Positions 53,720 through 62,530 are shown, counted from the stretch's first letter. The stretch: 64,000 nucleotides of DNA from Rikenella sp031551865 (GCA_031551865.1 JAVBMY010000002.1:148595-212594); one strand, 5' to 3'. Program-made: numbers and translations. The notes: generated from the sequence alone by a model not told the origin.

Positions 53720-54799
53720 TTATTGCCGGGTCCCGGCGGGTTGGGCGTCTGTTGCTCCGGAGGGAGCTGCGGGCTCGACTACTTCGACGGCGCTGCCGTT
53801 GAAGAGTTTGCTCTGTCCGGCCACAACCACCTGGTCGCCGTCCGACAGGCCCGAGATCACTTCGTATTCGGCGTCGAGGCGGCGGCCGAGTTCCACTTTA
53901 TTGTAGGATACCGTGCCGTCTTTGTAGACATAGACGTAGCGGTCGCCGCTGCCCGATTGCTTCACTACGGCCAGGTCGGGCACGACCACGTGGTCGGCGG
54001 TGCCGAAAGTCATCGTTACGCGGGCGAACATGCCGGGGCGGATGCGGCGGTCGGCGTTCGGCAGGGTGATCTCGACGGGGAAGGTGCGGGTGGCGGCGTC
54101 GATGGTCGGGTAGACGAGACTGACCTTACCCTTGAACACTTCGTCGCCGTAGACGTCGATCGTGGCGTCGACGGGCATGCCTTTCTTCACCTCTTTGAAG
54201 AGCGATTCCGACACGCTGATCACCATCTTCACGGGGGTGATCTGCTCGATCACCAGCAGGGGTTTGCCCATGCCGTACATGTCGCCGCTGTCGTAGTTGC
54301 GCGAAGTCACGACACCCGAGATGGGGCTGGTGAGGGTGGTGTTGGTGGCGAGGTTGTTGTACGAGGTGCGGGCCACGTCGAGTTGCATTTTGCGGGCGTC
54401 CCATTCGGATTTCGAGGCGCCGCCCACTTTATAGAGCTCATCGACACGATTGAACTCAACCTGCAGGTTTTCGAGCTGCGACTTGGCTTGCAGCAGCGAG
54501 GTGGGGTCCATCTGGGCGAGGCGTTGCCCGGCGTGTACGGCATCGCCCACTTCGACGTAGATGCGCTGGATGCGGGCTCCCATGGCGGGGGCGATGTTGT
54601 TGGTCACGTTGGCTTCGACCGTGGCGGTGAAGTCGAAAGTCTGGGGCACGGTGCGCGTGTAGACGGTCTTCAGTTCGACCTTGACGAGCTGCACGGAGTC
54701 GGCCGCGTTGGTGTTTTTCTTGGCGTCGCCGCATGCGGTGAGCGACAGGGCGACGGATGCGCTGAGCAGCGCGGGGACTATTTTCTTGAACTGGATCAT
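53720..54799 (-). CDS. RND periplasmic adaptor (membrane-fusion) lipoprotein
   Basis: The start at 54799 gives MIQFKKIVPALLSASVALSLTACG, a lipoprotein signal. The 359-residue adaptor has a lipoyl-like domain (GARIQRIYVEVGDAVHAGQ), a helical hairpin (QAKSQLENLQVEFNRVDELY), the second lipoyl half (TLTSPISGVVTSRN) and beta-barrel and membrane-proximal domains (VVVPDLAVVKQSG). It joins the RND pump to the TolC-type channel. Confidence 0.92.
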   Translation of the reverse strand: MIQFKKIVPALLSASVALSLTACGDAKKNTNAADSVQLVKVELKTVYTRTVPQTFDFTATVEANVTNNIAPAMGARIQRIYVEVGDAVHAGQRLAQMDPTSLLQAKSQLENLQVEFNRVDELYKVGGASKSEWDARKMQLDVARTSYNNLATNTTLTSPISGVVTSRNYDSGDMYGMGKPLLVIEQITPVKMVISVSESLFKEVKKGMPVDATIDVYGDEVFKGKVSLVYPTIDAATRTFPVEITLPNADRRIRPGMFARVTMTFGTADHVVVPDLAVVKQSGSGDRYVYVYKDGTVSYNKVELGRRLDAEYEVISGLSDGDQVVVAGQSKLFNGSAVEVVEPAAPSGATDAQPAGTRQ

Positions 54800-54995
54800 A
54801 TGGTTGTTTTTTATTATTTGCTTGGTCATGACGGGGCGGTTCTTTGCGGGGCGGCAGGCCGGGGAGGATGCATCGCTCCCGCTCGCGCCGGACATATAAT
54901 GATGCTCCCTCCTTTTGCGCCTCTTCCTTATCCGGACCGAAGTCTCATACCCCCGCTCTCGGGATCGAGAATAAGCCCCGGAATTTTCAGGCGGG

Positions 54996-56402
54996 TTACT
55001 TCTTCAGTCTCGGGAGCGGCTGCTCGTCGACGCTGGCGCCGAGGGTCTTTTCGAGGTCGGTCAGGGCGGTCAGGTAGTTGTAGATCGACTGGTTGAACGA
55101 CAAGCGGGCTCGGGTCAGCGCAATGTCCGAGTCGTTGAGTTCGAGCATGTTGCCCGACCCCACCTCGTAGCGTTTCTGGCTGATGGCGAAGGCGCGTTCG
55201 GCGTTTTGCATGCCCTGGCGGTTCGATTCGACTTCGGCCAGCGACTTTTCGATGTTGTCGACCGAGGCGCGGGCGGCGAGTTCGAGGTTACGCTCGGTGT
55301 TCTCGCGTTGCAGGCGCAGGTTGTCGAGGTTGATCTGGTTCTGCCGAATCTGGAACTTCTTGGCGCTGCCGTGATAGAGCGGCATGCCGAATGTGAGGCC
55401 CACGGTGGCATAGGGCGTCCACTGGTAGTGACCGATCTTGAAGTCGTTGTTCAGCGAGCTCCACTGGTAGCTGCCGCCCAGCGAGAGGGTGGGGGCGTAC
55501 GACGAACGGGTCACCTGGATCACTTTTTCGAGCTGCATCTCCTGGATGTCGAACTGGCGCAGGATGCTGTTGGCCGAGAGGGTGGTGTCGCCCAGTCCGG
55601 CGAGGTCGCGGCTCATCCGGCCTTCGTAGTCGGTCAGGCTGCCGGTAAAGATGATTTTCTCGGTCACGTCGACGCCCATCAGCGCTTTGAGCTGCATGGC
55701 GGCCAGCCGGACGGCGTTCTCGGCGGCGGTGACGGTCGGCTTCTGGTTGGCCAGTTGCACGTCGGCGCGCAGTTTGTCGAATTCGGATACCGAGCCCTGG
55801 TTATATTTGTCGGTGGCGATGCGGGCGTTGAGCGCGGCGTTGTCGTAGCCGGCCTTCAGCACTTTATAGGAATCCTGGGCCATCAGCAGGGCGTAGTAGG
55901 CGTTCTTCACGGCGGCGATCATGTCGATGCGCGAGGCGCGCGAGGCTTCCACGGCGAGGCTGATGTCGAGGTCGGTGAGCTGTATGGTGCGCCACAGCCC
56001 GGGAGCCACGAGAGGAAGCCCTAGGTTCAGCTGGGCGCCCCAGGTGTTGTCGGTACCGATCTCGATTTTCTGACTCTGGCCGCCGAACTCCATCGACATG
56101 ACTTGTTTCTGGATGGTGCGTGAGTAGCTGGCGCCGAGGTCGAGCGAGGGGAGCAGTCCTCCCTGGGTTTCGCGTTTGTAGTATTGTTTTCGGGTGATCT
56201 CCTTGTCGGCGATCTGGATCAGCGGGCTTTCGTTAAGCGCGATCTCAAGGGCGGCTGGCAGGTCGAGCACGAGGCTGTCGTTGCGTACGGGGGCGTCGAT
56301 CTCAAGGGTGCTTTTCGGCGGAGTCTTCAGCCCTTGGGCCTGAGCGCCTGCGGTGCCCAGGGCTATGCAGGCCATGACTGCGAGAATAGTTCTGATTTTC
56401 AT
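54996..56402 (-). CDS. TolC-family outer-membrane efflux channel
   Basis: The 468-residue protein has a signal peptide (MKIRTILAVMACIALGTAGAQAQ) and two TolC repeats, each with long helices and short beta strands (LPAALEIALNESPLIQIADK; GNMLELNDSDIALTRARLSFN). It forms the exit duct of the tripartite pump. It lies between the TetR gene and the adaptor gene, with a 127-base spacer to tetR. The word ATTATGCTCCCTCC occurs just upstream of it and a close variant upstream of the adaptor gene. Confidence 0.92.
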   Translation of the reverse strand: MKIRTILAVMACIALGTAGAQAQGLKTPPKSTLEIDAPVRNDSLVLDLPAALEIALNESPLIQIADKEITRKQYYKRETQGGLLPSLDLGASYSRTIQKQVMSMEFGGQSQKIEIGTDNTWGAQLNLGLPLVAPGLWRTIQLTDLDISLAVEASRASRIDMIAAVKNAYYALLMAQDSYKVLKAGYDNAALNARIATDKYNQGSVSEFDKLRADVQLANQKPTVTAAENAVRLAAMQLKALMGVDVTEKIIFTGSLTDYEGRMSRDLAGLGDTTLSANSILRQFDIQEMQLEKVIQVTRSSYAPTLSLGGSYQWSSLNNDFKIGHYQWTPYATVGLTFGMPLYHGSAKKFQIRQNQINLDNLRLQRENTERNLELAARASVDNIEKSLAEVESNRQGMQNAERAFAISQKRYEVGSGNMLELNDSDIALTRARLSFNQSIYNYLTALTDLEKTLGASVDEQPLPRLKK

Positions 56403-56529
56403 AGTTTCTGTTTTTTAGTCCGATATAGTGTGTCACGTCCGCTTGCTGGTCGCATTATGCTCCCTCCTTCCCTGGCTGCGTGTTCCTTCTCTGTCGGGCT
56501 AATAGTCCCGTAGGGAAGGGGAGTGTGGT

Positions 56530-57150
56530 TTACCGTTCGCTCAGGGTATCGTCGAATATCCGGCGCCCGCGTTCGGTGGTAATACTGCGGATGAAAGTGT
56601 AGAGGTATACTTTGCTCAGGTCGGCCATCGTGTAGCGCTGGGCGATGCTGCTCGGGATGGGTTGACCGCTCAGGAGCATAGACAGCCTGGCGATAAGCTC
56701 GTAGTTGGGCCCTTCGATGAATACGCCCTGCTCGACGCCCAGCTCGTAGAATTTCCGGGCGGTGTCGAGGTGTTTTTCCTGCATGGCCATCATGGTCTGC
56801 ATGGCACGCGGGTATTTGCGCAGCTCGACCATCAGGTTGGGCGACTGGCTGTTGATGTTGGCGGCATGGTCGCGGTAGTGGTTCATCACGGTTTCGAGCA
56901 CCGTCGAGCCGTTGTGGCGCATCTGTTCGATGATGTGCTCGCTCTCGGCAAACCGTTGCTCGATGCAGGCGATCAGCAGGTCTTCCTTGTCGTCGAAGTG
57001 GGTGTAGAGGGTTTTTTTCGACATGCCGGTTGCCCGGGCGATGTCGTCCATGCTGGTGTTCTTGATACCTTGCTGCATGAACAGCTCGGCGGCCGCATCG
57101 ACGATCATGTCGCGGGGGGTGAGCTCCCCCTCTTTTCTACATCGCATCAT
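56530..57150 (-). CDS. TetR/AcrR family repressor of the efflux operon
   Basis: The 206-residue protein has the TetR N-terminal helix-turn-helix (RDMIVDAAAELFMQQGIKNT, MDDIARATGMSKKTLYTHFD) and a helical ligand-binding domain. It is the first gene of an operon with outer-membrane channel, adaptor, pump and PII-like protein, and an inverted repeat in its own leader is a probable operator. It is therefore expected to repress itself and the pump until a ligand binds. Confidence 0.9.
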   Translation of the reverse strand: MMRCRKEGELTPRDMIVDAAAELFMQQGIKNTSMDDIARATGMSKKTLYTHFDDKEDLLIACIEQRFAESEHIIEQMRHNGSTVLETVMNHYRDHAANINSQSPNLMVELRKYPRAMQTMMAMQEKHLDTARKFYELGVEQGVFIEGPNYELIARLSMLLSGQPIPSSIAQRYTMADLSKVYLYTFIRSITTERGRRIFDDTLSER

Positions 57151-57197
57151 GTTTATCTGTGTTGGGTTCAGCAGGTTGCGGAAACTCGCAAAACCAA

Positions 57198-57225
57198 GGA
57201 AACTTAAAAAACAAAATAAGTTTCC
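57198..57225. promoter_or_regulatory. candidate TetR operator
   Basis: GGAAACTTA (57198-57206) and TAAGTTTCC (57217-57225) are a perfect 9-bp inverted repeat with a 10-base A-rich spacer. It lies between the minus-strand -7 box at 57242-57249 and the tetR start, so a bound repressor would block the efflux operon. Confidence 0.7.
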
Positions 57226-57241
57226 CGGGTGAAAAGTGGTA

Positions 57242-57249
57242 CAAAGGTA
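57242..57249 (-). promoter_or_regulatory. efflux operon promoter -7 box
   Basis: CAAAGGTA on the plus strand is TACCTTTG on the minus strand, an exact -7 box. The predicted transcript start falls 10-15 bases before the inverted repeat. The -33 element is not clear. Confidence 0.6.
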
Positions 57250-57434
57250 ATGGTTTATTCCTTTGTTGGTATGGGGGCGGGGATATTTTTAAATTTATTT
57301 TCGAATCAGGGGCTGCACCCGGTTCTGTTACCATTCCAGGTATGACCGGGGCATCGGGGGTGCGTTCTTTTTCAGGACGACATCGAAGCGGGATGCGTAA
57401 TGACAAGAAGGTGAGACATCCTTGTTATTTTTAC

Positions 57435-57442
57435 TACATTTG
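57435..57442 (+). promoter_or_regulatory. promoter -7 box of the HAD gene
   Basis: TACATTTG matches TAnnTTTG exactly and lies 67 bases before the start at 57510. No TTTG is seen at the ideal -33 distance. Confidence 0.5.
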
Positions 57443-57509
57443 TTCCTGTGGGTACGTCCGCATACTCCGAACTTTTCAAGTTTCTTATTCTATTTCCCTC
57501 CATACCTTT

Positions 57510-58340
57510 ATGAAAGTCGCCCTTATTTACGATTTCGACGGCACGCTCTCGCCCGGCAATATGCAGGAGTATAAGTTTATCCCCGACATGGACGAAACCG
57601 CCGAGGCGTTCTGGAAACGGTGCCAGAAGGTTTCCGAGGAGCATGACGCCGATCCGATCCTCACCTACATGAGCGAGATGATCGAGACGGCCCGCGCCAA
57701 GCGGAAATCGATCCGCCGCGAAGCCTTTGTCGATTACGGCAAGGAGGTGAAGTTGTTCGAGGGGGTGCAGGAGTGGTTCGACCGCATCAATGCCTACGCG
57801 GCCGCCCGCGAATTGAAAGTCGAGCACTACATCAATTCGTCGGGGCTGGCCGAGATGATCGAAGGCACGCCGATCTTCAAGCACTTCAAGCGGGTGTTCG
57901 CCAGTTCATTCTTTTACGACCCATCGGGCGTGGCCCATTGGCCGGCCGTAGCGGTGAACTATACCAACAAGACGCAATTCATTTTTAAGATCAACAAGGG
58001 GATCACGTCGGTGGCCGATGCCACCCGGATCAATCAATTCACTCCGGAGTCGAAACGCCCCATCCCGTTCCGCCGGATGATCTATATCGGCGACGGAACC
58101 ACGGACATCCCCTGCATGCGCCTGATCAAAGAGAAACACGGCCACGCCATTGCGGTCTACGATCCGGCCGAAGAGAAAGCCTCGGCCCATTCGCTCCGGC
58201 AACTGATCAAAGAGAAACGCGTGAATTTCGTGGCGGCGGCTGACTATTCCGACGGGGGCCGCATCGACCGTATCGTGAAGACGATCATCGACAAGATCGC
58301 CACCGATGCCGCGCTCGAAGACCTGAGCCTCGGCGAATAA
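57510..58340 (+). CDS. HAD superfamily hydrolase (phosphatase)
   Basis: The start at 57510 gives MKVALIYDFDGTLSPGNMQEY; the frame is open further upstream but that part is leader. The 276-residue protein has motif I DFDGTLSP, motif II with the serine in HYINSSGLAE, a lysine in NKTQFIFKINKG for motif III, and motif IV IYIGDGTTDIPC. The insertion between motifs I and II makes it a phosphoserine-phosphatase-like (C1-type cap) member. The substrate is unknown. It converges with the deoxynucleoside kinase gene, with three hairpins between. Confidence 0.87.
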   Translation: MKVALIYDFDGTLSPGNMQEYKFIPDMDETAEAFWKRCQKVSEEHDADPILTYMSEMIETARAKRKSIRREAFVDYGKEVKLFEGVQEWFDRINAYAAARELKVEHYINSSGLAEMIEGTPIFKHFKRVFASSFFYDPSGVAHWPAVAVNYTNKTQFIFKINKGITSVADATRINQFTPESKRPIPFRRMIYIGDGTTDIPCMRLIKEKHGHAIAVYDPAEEKASAHSLRQLIKEKRVNFVAAADYSDGGRIDRIVKTIIDKIATDAALEDLSLGE

Positions 58341-58356
58341 GACGTGATGGCGCAGG

Positions 58357-58397
58357 ATAAAGCCGTAAAATCGTTGAAAACGATTTTACGGCTTTAT
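58357..58397. terminator. 19-bp bidirectional terminator hairpin
   Basis: Arms 58357-58375 and 58379-58397 (ATAAAGCCGTAAAATCGTT and its complement) are perfectly paired with loop GAA, followed by TGTTTT. The arm is identical to the inner 19 bases of the hairpin after porX. Confidence 0.88.
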
Positions 58398-58417
58398 TGT
58401 TTTGGGTTTGAGGGAAC

Positions 58418-58528
58418 GGGCTGCAGGAAATGTGGGGCTGAGAAACGCGGAACCCTCGCACAAAAGTCGCGAACAGCGTTTCTCAGCTCCACACCTCCGC
58501 AGCCCTGAAGTACAACAAAGCAGGGGGA
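58418..58528. repeat. stem-loop with conserved 27-base loop, copy 2
   Basis: Arms 58418-58448 and 58476-58505 pair over about 30 bases with a few mismatches in the outer part. The loop 58449-58475 matches the loop at 31504-31530 in 24 of 27 bases. The right flank TACAACAAAGCAGG also matches. At least six arm positions differ between the copies on both strands in a way that keeps pairing. Confidence 0.85.
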
Positions 58529-58546
58529 GAGGAGATGGGAAGGGCG

Positions 58547-58592
58547 AAAAACAGCCGGGGAATCTTTAGCTAAAGATTCCCCGGCTGTTTTT
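58547..58592. terminator. perfect 46-base palindrome, bidirectional terminator
   Basis: Arms 58547-58569 and 58570-58592 are an uninterrupted 23-bp palindrome with A runs outside on the left and T runs on the right. It would stop transcription from both the HAD gene and the convergent kinase gene, 19 bases from the kinase stop. Confidence 0.88.
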
Positions 58593-58610
58593 AGGCTATG
58601 TTATATAAGG

Positions 58611-59213
58611 TCATTGTCTTATGGCCTCCGACACCCGGGCGAGCACGGCGGCGCGGGCTCCGGGGGCGGTGACGAAATCTTCGCGGTCGACGTCGATGAT
58701 GAGTTTCGGGCCGTCGTAGCTTTCGATCCACTCTTCGTAGAGGCGGTTGAGGCTTTCGAGGTACGAGGCGTCGATCGAGGTTTCGTACGAGCGGCCGCGG
58801 CGCTGGATCTGGCTCACGAGCGTGGGCACCGAGGCGCGCAGGTAGATCAGCAGGGCGGGGCGGGGGAGCATGGCGGCCACGAATTCGTAGAGTTGCATGT
58901 AGGCCGCGTAGTCGCGTGAGGCGAGCAGCCCGCTGTCGTGCAGGTTGTTGGCGAAGACGCGGGCGTCCTCGTAGATCGTGCGGTCGACCACCACCTTGTC
59001 ACCCGAGGCGACGATGGCGCCGATCTGCTGCTGGCGCTTGCCCAGGAAATAGACCTGCAGGTTGAATGACCAGCGGTACATGTCGTCGTAGAAATCACCG
59101 ATGTAAGGGTTCTCGGACTGTTCGAAATGGGCACGCCAACCGAGGTGGCCGCTGAGCAACTCGGTCAGGAAGCTTTTGCCGCTGCCTATGTTTCCTGCGA
59201 TGGCGATATACAT
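58611..59213 (-). CDS. deoxynucleoside kinase (dNK/dGK family)
   Basis: The 200-residue enzyme phosphorylates deoxynucleosides for salvage. It has the P loop GNIGSGKS at residues 7-14, the substrate-binding EQSENPYIGDFYDD, the DRTIYED motif, and the lid arginines in QRRGRSYE. This matches the bacterial deoxyadenosine/deoxyguanosine kinase group; the exact base preference cannot be read. The GH3 family gene lies upstream on the same strand, with a 152-base gap containing a GCCTG/CAGGC hairpin. Confidence 0.9.
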   Translation of the reverse strand: MYIAIAGNIGSGKSFLTELLSGHLGWRAHFEQSENPYIGDFYDDMYRWSFNLQVYFLGKRQQQIGAIVASGDKVVVDRTIYEDARVFANNLHDSGLLASRDYAAYMQLYEFVAAMLPRPALLIYLRASVPTLVSQIQRRGRSYETSIDASYLESLNRLYEEWIESYDGPKLIIDVDREDFVTAPGARAAVLARVSEAIRQ

Positions 59214-59365
59214 GGTTAACTCTGGGTTTTATGCGCCTGTAGTACGAACAGGCTGGTATCGCCGCTTTTTGTAAAAGACGGCACCTGCAACTTTCTTCGG
59301 GAACTCCCGGCTTCTCTATTTTCTTAGAAAGAGAACGGTATTCTCCTGTTGCGGAAATGCGGGGA

Positions 59366-60880
59366 TCAGATGAGGGTGAGGACCTGTTCGATGAGCTGGC
59401 GGTTGTTCGACAGGCGGAGGACTTTGTTCTGTCCCCCGAGTTTGCCCTGTTTCTCCATCCAGCGGTAGAAGGTTTGCGGTGGCGCCACCACCAGTTTCGG
59501 GGCGTTGAGCGTCGTGTTGTTGTGCCGTTTGGCGGCGTAGTCGGAGTTGAGCTCCTTGAGCGCGTTGTCGAGCGCTTCGGCAAAGAGCAGCGGGTCGCCA
59601 GGCGGGGTGGAGAACTCCACGACCCATTCGTGGCCGCCTTTCTGCCCTTCGGCTCCGGCCACCATATAGATGGGAGCGGCGGTGTATTCGTGTACTTTGG
59701 CTCCGGTGGCCGCACAGGCGGCGCACATGGCGCGTTCGGCGTTGTCGATCATCAGTTCTTCGCCGAAGGTGTTGATGTAGCCTGTGGTGCGTCCGGTGAT
59801 GCGTATCTTATAAGGGTCGGTCGAGGTGAATTCCACGGTGTCGCCGATCATGTAGCGCCACAGGCCGCCGCAGGTCGATATGATCATGGCGTAGTTCACG
59901 CCTTTCTCGATGCCCGACAGGGGCACGGCTTTCGAGGGGTCGCCGAGGTCCCGCAGGGGCAGGAATTCGTAGTAGACGCCGTAGTCGAGCATCAGCAGCA
60001 TCGCGCTGTCGGCGAGGTCGTCCTGCAGGGCGAAAAAGCCTTCCGAGGCGTTGTAGGTCTCCATGTAGTGCATGGCGGGCGTGGGGATCAGCTTCCGGTA
60101 TTGTTCGCGGTAAGGGCCGAAGTTGACGCCGCCGTGGATGAAGAGCGACATCTCGGGCCAGACGTCGAGCAGGGTCGCGGCACCGCAGTATTCGAGGACG
60201 CGGTTCATCAGCACCAGGTTCCACGAGGGGACCCCGGCGAACGAGGTGATGTTCTTGCCGGTGCATTCGCGGCAGATGGCCTCGACTTTTTGTTCGAAAT
60301 CACCCATCAGGGCTATCTGTTTCGACGGTTCGCGCACGAGCGAGGCAATCCAGGGCGTGTTCTGGATCATCACGGCCGAGAGGTCGCCGCTGTGGGTGCC
60401 GCGGCCCAGGCAGTCGATCTGGTGGCTGCCGCCGAGGGTGAGGGTGCGGCCGCTGAAGGCGCGGCTGTCGGGCCGCTGGTGCGCAAAAAGCCCCACGGTG
60501 TCGCGTCCGCCGCGGAAGTGGCAGCCGTCGAGCACTTCGCTTGTGACGGGGATGTATTTGCTGCGGGCGCCGCTGGTGCCCGACGAACGGGCGAACCACC
60601 GGGTGCGGCCGGGCCACAGGATGTCGCGCTCGCCGGAGCGCATCCGTTCGATGTCGGCTTGCAAGTCGTCGTAAGCAACAATGGGGATTTTGGTACGGAA
60701 CTCTTCGGCGCTCGATATTTCCGCCGCTTTATACCTTGAGAAATAATCGGTCTGGGCCCCATAGCTCAGCAGCAGCCGCAACTGCCCGTCCTGCGTGTCG
60801 AGGGGATGCCTGCGGAACCGGTCGATGGCGCGGAGCCTCCGGCTGTAGAGCGTTTTTATGAGCGTGTTGATAAGGGCCAT
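59366..60880 (-). CDS. GH3 auxin-responsive promoter family protein (acyl-adenylating)
   Basis: The 504-residue protein belongs to the ANL-like GH3 family, which in plants joins amino acids to acids through an acyl-adenylate. The P-loop-like motif SSGTSGARSKYIPVT, the IHGGVNFGPY block, the METYNASEGFFALQDD motif and the later IGDTVEFTSTDPYKIRITGRT motif are all present. Such proteins are common in Bacteroidetes but their natural substrate is not known. It is cytoplasmic by sequence. It has repeat sequence upstream. Confidence 0.9.
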   Translation of the reverse strand: MALINTLIKTLYSRRLRAIDRFRRHPLDTQDGQLRLLLSYGAQTDYFSRYKAAEISSAEEFRTKIPIVAYDDLQADIERMRSGERDILWPGRTRWFARSSGTSGARSKYIPVTSEVLDGCHFRGGRDTVGLFAHQRPDSRAFSGRTLTLGGSHQIDCLGRGTHSGDLSAVMIQNTPWIASLVREPSKQIALMGDFEQKVEAICRECTGKNITSFAGVPSWNLVLMNRVLEYCGAATLLDVWPEMSLFIHGGVNFGPYREQYRKLIPTPAMHYMETYNASEGFFALQDDLADSAMLLMLDYGVYYEFLPLRDLGDPSKAVPLSGIEKGVNYAMIISTCGGLWRYMIGDTVEFTSTDPYKIRITGRTTGYINTFGEELMIDNAERAMCAACAATGAKVHEYTAAPIYMVAGAEGQKGGHEWVVEFSTPPGDPLLFAEALDNALKELNSDYAAKRHNNTTLNAPKLVVAPPQTFYRWMEKQGKLGGQNKVLRLSNNRQLIEQVLTLI

Positions 60881-60916
60881 TCTTTAGCTAAAGAGGTGTA
60901 TGGTAAAGCCTTGCCC

Positions 60917-61033
60917 GTCATTGCGAGGAGCGCCAGGCGCGACGAAACAATCGGGACAAGTTCCGCCTTTGGGACTGTGGCCCCGCAAGGCATATTCGAC
61001 TGCTTCGTCGCGCCTGGCGCTCCTCGCAATGAC
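60917..61033. repeat. GTCATTGCGAG palindrome with 31-bp arms
   Basis: The arms (from 60917 and ending at 61033) read GTCATTGCGAGGAGCGCCAG and onwards and pair over about 31 bases around a central 55-base segment that has its own ..CAATCG/CGACTG.. pairing. It fills the space between the GH3 family and rseP genes. It is the most complete member of this family in the window. Confidence 0.85.
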
Positions 61034-61040
61034 GGGGGGC

Positions 61041-62363
61041 CTACCCGAAGATCAGTTTTATGATGTCGTTCCCGTTGGCGAGGATGATGATGCCGAATAC
61101 AAGAATCATGCCGACCCACTGGGCGCCTTCCATGAATTTGTCGGAGGGTTTGCGTCCGGTGATCATCTCGTATAGGATGAACACCACGTGGCCGCCGTCG
61201 AGCATCGGGATCGGCAGGATGTTGAGCACGGCCAGCATGATCGACAGCAGGGCGGTGATCTGCCAGAACGAGTACCAGTCCCAGTAACCGGGGAAGAAGT
61301 TGCCCATGGCGATGATGCCGCCTACGGATTTATAGGCTTCGGTATCGGGATTGGCAATCAGTTTGAGCTGTTTGAGGTAGTTGCCGATCGAGGTGAAAGT
61401 GCGTTTGAAGCCCACGGGGATCGACTCGAAGAAGCCGTAGTCGCGGGTGCTGATGGGGTAGAGCCCCTGGATGTCCGAGGTCGACTGGGCGCCGACCAGC
61501 CCTTCGGGCGATACGGCCAGCGGGACGGTCATGGCTTGCCCTGCGCGTACCAGCGAGAGTTGGATGGTGTCGCCCGCCTCTTCCATGAATACGGTTTTGT
61601 ATTGGTCGAAGTAGCGGAGCGTTTCGCCGTTGACGGCCACCAGCGAGTCGCCGGGCTGGAGGCCTGCCGCGGCCGCGGGGCTGCCTTCGATCACGCCGCC
61701 CACCACGAACGGGAACCGCAGCGAGATGAACTCCTTGTCTTTGAGCATCGTTTTGATGTAGGCGTCGTCGATGGTGACGGTGACCGGGGTGCCGTTGCGT
61801 TCGACCACCACCTGGCGCGCGTCGTCGAGCAGGATCGCGGCGGGGATCTGCTGGAAGTTGTCGATGTATTCGCCGCCGACGCTGAGGATCTTGTCGCCGT
61901 TGCGGAAACCCATTTCCTGGGCGAGGGTGCTGTACATGAACCCGTTTTTGGCGTCGCTGGTCTTGACATACGAGTCTCCCCAGGCAAAGGTGATACCGAT
62001 GTAGATGCCGATGGCCAGCACCACGTTCATCAGCACGCCGCCAATAATGATCAGCAGGCGCTGCCAGGCCGGACGGCTGCGGTATTCCCATTTCTCGGGT
62101 TTGGCGGGCGGGTCGCCGGCTTTGGTGGTCTCGTCGACCATACCGGCGATCTTGCAGTAGCCGCCGAAGGGCACCCAACCCATGCCGTATTCGGTCTCGC
62201 CGACCTTGAATTTGAAAATCGAAAACCAGGGGTTGAAAAACAGGTAGAATTTCTCGACCCTAACTTTCAATATCTTAGAGAAGATGTAGTGACCGAATTC
62301 GTGAATCAGCACGAGCATCGAGAAACAGAGAATGACCTGGAGTATTTTGATGAAGATAACCAT
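61041..62363 (-). CDS. rseP: RseP site-2 metalloprotease
   Basis: The start at 62363 gives MVIFIKILQVILCFSMLVLI, the first transmembrane helix; longer frames run into the metK leader. The 440-residue membrane protease has the zinc motif HEFGH, a PDZ region (GSPAAAAGLQPGDSLVAVNG) with a second PDZ-like half, and the third-helix motif NILPIPMLDGGHVVF. RseP cuts anti-sigma factors or leftover signal peptides within the inner membrane. The target is unknown. It is divergent from metK. Confidence 0.93.
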   Translation of the reverse strand: MVIFIKILQVILCFSMLVLIHEFGHYIFSKILKVRVEKFYLFFNPWFSIFKFKVGETEYGMGWVPFGGYCKIAGMVDETTKAGDPPAKPEKWEYRSRPAWQRLLIIIGGVLMNVVLAIGIYIGITFAWGDSYVKTSDAKNGFMYSTLAQEMGFRNGDKILSVGGEYIDNFQQIPAAILLDDARQVVVERNGTPVTVTIDDAYIKTMLKDKEFISLRFPFVVGGVIEGSPAAAAGLQPGDSLVAVNGETLRYFDQYKTVFMEEAGDTIQLSLVRAGQAMTVPLAVSPEGLVGAQSTSDIQGLYPISTRDYGFFESIPVGFKRTFTSIGNYLKQLKLIANPDTEAYKSVGGIIAMGNFFPGYWDWYSFWQITALLSIMLAVLNILPIPMLDGGHVVFILYEMITGRKPSDKFMEGAQWVGMILVFGIIILANGNDIIKLIFG

Positions 62364-62440
62364 TGGAGTTTCTGTGTGGTTTTTGGAAAGGGTTAAGCAA
62401 CACTTTGGACGGGTAAAGATAATTATAAAATTTTTATTAT

Positions 62441-62448
62441 TACCTTTG
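62441..62448 (+). promoter_or_regulatory. metK promoter -7 box
   Basis: TACCTTTG is an exact TAnnTTTG match. It would start transcription about 25 bases before the riboswitch and give metK a leader of roughly 240 bases. A good -33 is not seen. Confidence 0.65.
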
Positions 62449-62478
62449 TCGTACCGCTTCCCCGCAAGGGGAGGCACC

Positions 62479-62530
62479 CGTGGAAAGATTTGAACTGCTT
62501 GCAACCACGCCAAAAATGCTAAAAAGTCCG
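62479..62530 (+). promoter_or_regulatory. SAM-II-type riboswitch upstream of metK
   Basis: The segment has the SAM-II core. P1 is CGTGG (62479-62483) with CCACG (62505-62509). The loop reads AAAGATTTG..CTGCTTGCAA, and the 3' part is AAAAATGCTAAAAAGTC. The loop word ACT pairs with AGT in the 3' part to form the pseudoknot, where other SAM-II members have other paired words, so the pairing is kept and the sequence is not. It lies in the transcribed leader of S-adenosylmethionine synthetase, so SAM should repress metK. About 165 bases follow before the start codon, more than expected for simple start-site masking. Confidence 0.88.

Noticed and set aside
57159..57509. Upstream extension of the HAD gene
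   Set aside because: It covers the TetR operator and a promoter box; MKVALIYDFDGTL is the usual HAD start.
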